Positions 62,719 to 64,000 of a stretch of 64,000 bases of DNA are shown here, in pieces. How positions within the stretch are numbered: the stretch's first letter is position 1; each line of letters begins with the position of its first letter. A program made the position numbers and the translations under genes. Source of the DNA: Nitrospinaceae bacterium (GTDB taxonomy: Bacteria > Nitrospinota > Nitrospinia > Nitrospinales > Nitrospinaceae); NCBI GenBank assembly GCA_029261535.1, contig JAJDBF010000048.1:1-64000 (forward strand). The letters are read 5' to 3'. Under the pieces are notes generated by a model. That model had not been told where the DNA came from and made no database searches. It saw only the letters and a program-made list of their open reading frames with translations.

Positions 62719-64000
62719 ATGTATTTTTTTTCCGCAAGTTTTATAAAGTTTTTCATCATATTTTTTGCGATTCATCTGATTTTCCGATTTTTTCTGAAAG
62801 GAAAAATCAGGAATATTTTGGTGGTGGGCGCCAGTTATTATTTTTACAGCGAATGGGATTGGCGGTTTCTATCGCTAATCTGGATATCCACTCTTGTGGA
62901 TTACTTTATTGGGAAATGGCTGGACAGGGAAGCCGCCCCCCGGAAACGCAAACAATTTTTATATCTAAGCATTGCGGTCAATCTCGGTATCCTGGGTTTC
63001 TTTAAATATTATGATTTCTTTATTTCCAACTTTGCCCTGATGCTCGGAGAGTTCGGTTTTAATCCCAATATCTCCTTATTAGAACTCGTTCTTCCGCCAG
63101 GAATTTCTTTCTACACGTTTCAGACCATGAGTTACACCATCGATATTTATCGTAGAAAGATCAAACATGAAGAAAACCTGGTGGACTTTGCCTGTTATGT
63201 GGCGTTCTTTCCCCAATTGATCGCGGGGCCGATTGAACGAGCAGGAGACCTGCTTCCCCAACTTAAGAAGAGTCAATCCGTTGCTCTCACTCTTACCGGG
63301 TTCGCTTTGGGAATGCGACTTTTTTGCTGGGGACTGTTTAAAAAACTCTTTGTGGCCGATAATCTGGGTTTGATTGTGGATCATGTTTTCGAGGCCCCTG
63401 GAAAATTTGATACCCTGGCCCTTCTGGTTGGGGTGTACGCCTTCTCCTTTCAGGTTTACTGCGATTTTTCGGGCTATTCGGACATGGCGCGCGGGTTAGC
63501 CAAAATGATGGGGATTGAACTTTCCATTAATTTTAATCTCCCCCATTTCTCCACAAGCATCCGCGATTTCTGGAGACGCTGGCACATTACCCTGTCCACC
63601 TGGTTGAGGGATTACATTTATATTCCCCTAGGGGGTAGTAGAGGGGGCTTGCCGCGTACCGTATACAACCTTATTCTGACCATGTTTTTGTGCGGCTTGT
63701 GGCATGGTGCTGGCTGGAACTTTATTTTATGGGGAGTTTTTAACGGGGTTCTCATGGCCATGGAAAGACTGTTGGAGAACCATTCGCTGACCCGGATATG
63801 GCGCACCTTTCCCACCTTGGTCCGAATTCTAGCCACCTTTCATCTGATCGCATTAGGCTGGATAATGTTCCGTTCTCAAAGTATGGACATCATGGGAACC
63901 TATCTCTCACGATTGTTTGATCCGAATGTGATCATAGACACAGTAATGAATTTTGAGGTCAGCGCGTTTAATGACGGGTTCCGGCTTTTCCTGGCATTTG
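62719..64000 (+). CDS. MBOAT family O-acyltransferase, AlgI-like (partial)
   Basis: Translating from the ATG at 62719 gives an uninterrupted 427-codon frame that runs off the window end. It begins MYFFSASFIKFFIIFFAIHL and has many hydrophobic segments. MBOAT/AlgI motifs are plain: PPGISFYTFQTMSYTIDIYR, FPQLIAGPIER, YCDFSGYSDMARG, FWRRWHITLSTWLRDYIYIP and LWHGAGWNFILWG with the catalytic histidine. AlgI-type proteins move acetyl groups across the membrane to alginate or other surface polysaccharides, usually with an SGNH partner (AlgJ/AlgX/DltD type). An SGNH hydrolase lies far away at 8349-9503; the usual partner would be expected just beyond the window. Confidence 0.93.
   Translation, partial: MYFFSASFIKFFIIFFAIHLIFRFFLKGKIRNILVVGASYYFYSEWDWRFLSLIWISTLVDYFIGKWLDREAAPRKRKQFLYLSIAVNLGILGFFKYYDFFISNFALMLGEFGFNPNISLLELVLPPGISFYTFQTMSYTIDIYRRKIKHEENLVDFACYVAFFPQLIAGPIERAGDLLPQLKKSQSVALTLTGFALGMRLFCWGLFKKLFVADNLGLIVDHVFEAPGKFDTLALLVGVYAFSFQVYCDFSGYSDMARGLAKMMGIELSINFNLPHFSTSIRDFWRRWHITLSTWLRDYIYIPLGGSRGGLPRTVYNLILTMFLCGLWHGAGWNFILWGVFNGVLMAMERLLENHSLTRIWRTFPTLVRILATFHLIALGWIMFRSQSMDIMGTYLSRLFDPNVIIDTVMNFEVSAFNDGFRLFLAF

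Overview
The window is 64 kb of a moderately GC-rich Gram-negative chromosome. The outer-membrane and lipid A genes (bamA, two ompH/skp paralogues, fabZ, lpxA, lpxI, lpxB) show a diderm. LpxI instead of LpxH, clpC in a diderm, several two-component pairs with sigma54 activators, giant spermidine-synthase-like membrane proteins and PCP_red-domain proteins without a photosynthesis cluster together suggest a Nitrospinota (Nitrospina-like) or deltaproteobacterial-grade bacterium. That placement is inference from gene content only; there is no rRNA gene here.

Layout. 0.4-5.8 kb: an HD-GYP response regulator, a fused membrane/spermidine-synthase-like/TPR protein and a protein with three PCP_red-like repeats. 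5.8-11.2 kb is an accessory stretch: a Tat-signal protein, a pectate-lyase-type beta-helix, an SGNH hydrolase translationally coupled to an AT-rich HEPN-like gene, and a GIY-YIG nuclease gene enclosed by inverted repeats. 11.2-20.4 kb: Nif3-like protein, an orphan OppB/OppC permease pair, an ABC-F ATPase, a PHP/SH3 exported protein and a PAS sensor kinase. 20.5-27 kb: metH and clpC. 27-35.6 kb: an envelope-biogenesis cluster, bamA-ompH-ompH-fabZ-lpxA-Gfo/Idh-lpxI-lpxB-acyltransferase. 36-41.3 kb: glnB-glnA-glnE, with terminators between the genes. 41.7-47.8 kb: CheA/CheW and a DctB/DctD-like pair. 47.9-51.9 kb: an operon of an ApgM-like protein, lysC and cimA. 52-54.5 kb: a zinc-ribbon membrane protein, a DUF4258/MqsA-type toxin-antitoxin pair with a palindromic operator, and a tRNA 3'-end relic. 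54.5-60 kb: an NtrC-type regulator, its kinase and an AMIN/TPR protein. 60.5-64 kb: GGDEF and HDOD proteins and an MBOAT acyltransferase cut by the window end.

How the genes work together. The bam/lpx block couples outer-membrane protein assembly with fatty-acid supply and lipid A synthesis. GlnB, GlnA and GlnE form the classical nitrogen-assimilation loop; GlnA keeps an adenylylation-type tyrosine for GlnE. The ApgM-like/LysC/CimA operon points to aspartate-family and isoleucine synthesis. HD-GYP and GGDEF proteins at the two ends imply cyclic-di-GMP signalling.

Most interesting signals: (1) a 492-bp inverted-repeat element carrying a GIY-YIG nuclease, whose end sequences recur as solo intergenic copies, with hairpin repeats that form a mosaic family; (2) an ApgM homologue in a lysC operon that has lost nearly all catalytic and metal-binding residues; (3) a sigma54 activator with GAFTNA instead of GAFTGA; (4) three PCP_red-like repeats in one protein without chlorophyll genes; (5) a toxin-antitoxin pair beside a tRNA relic.
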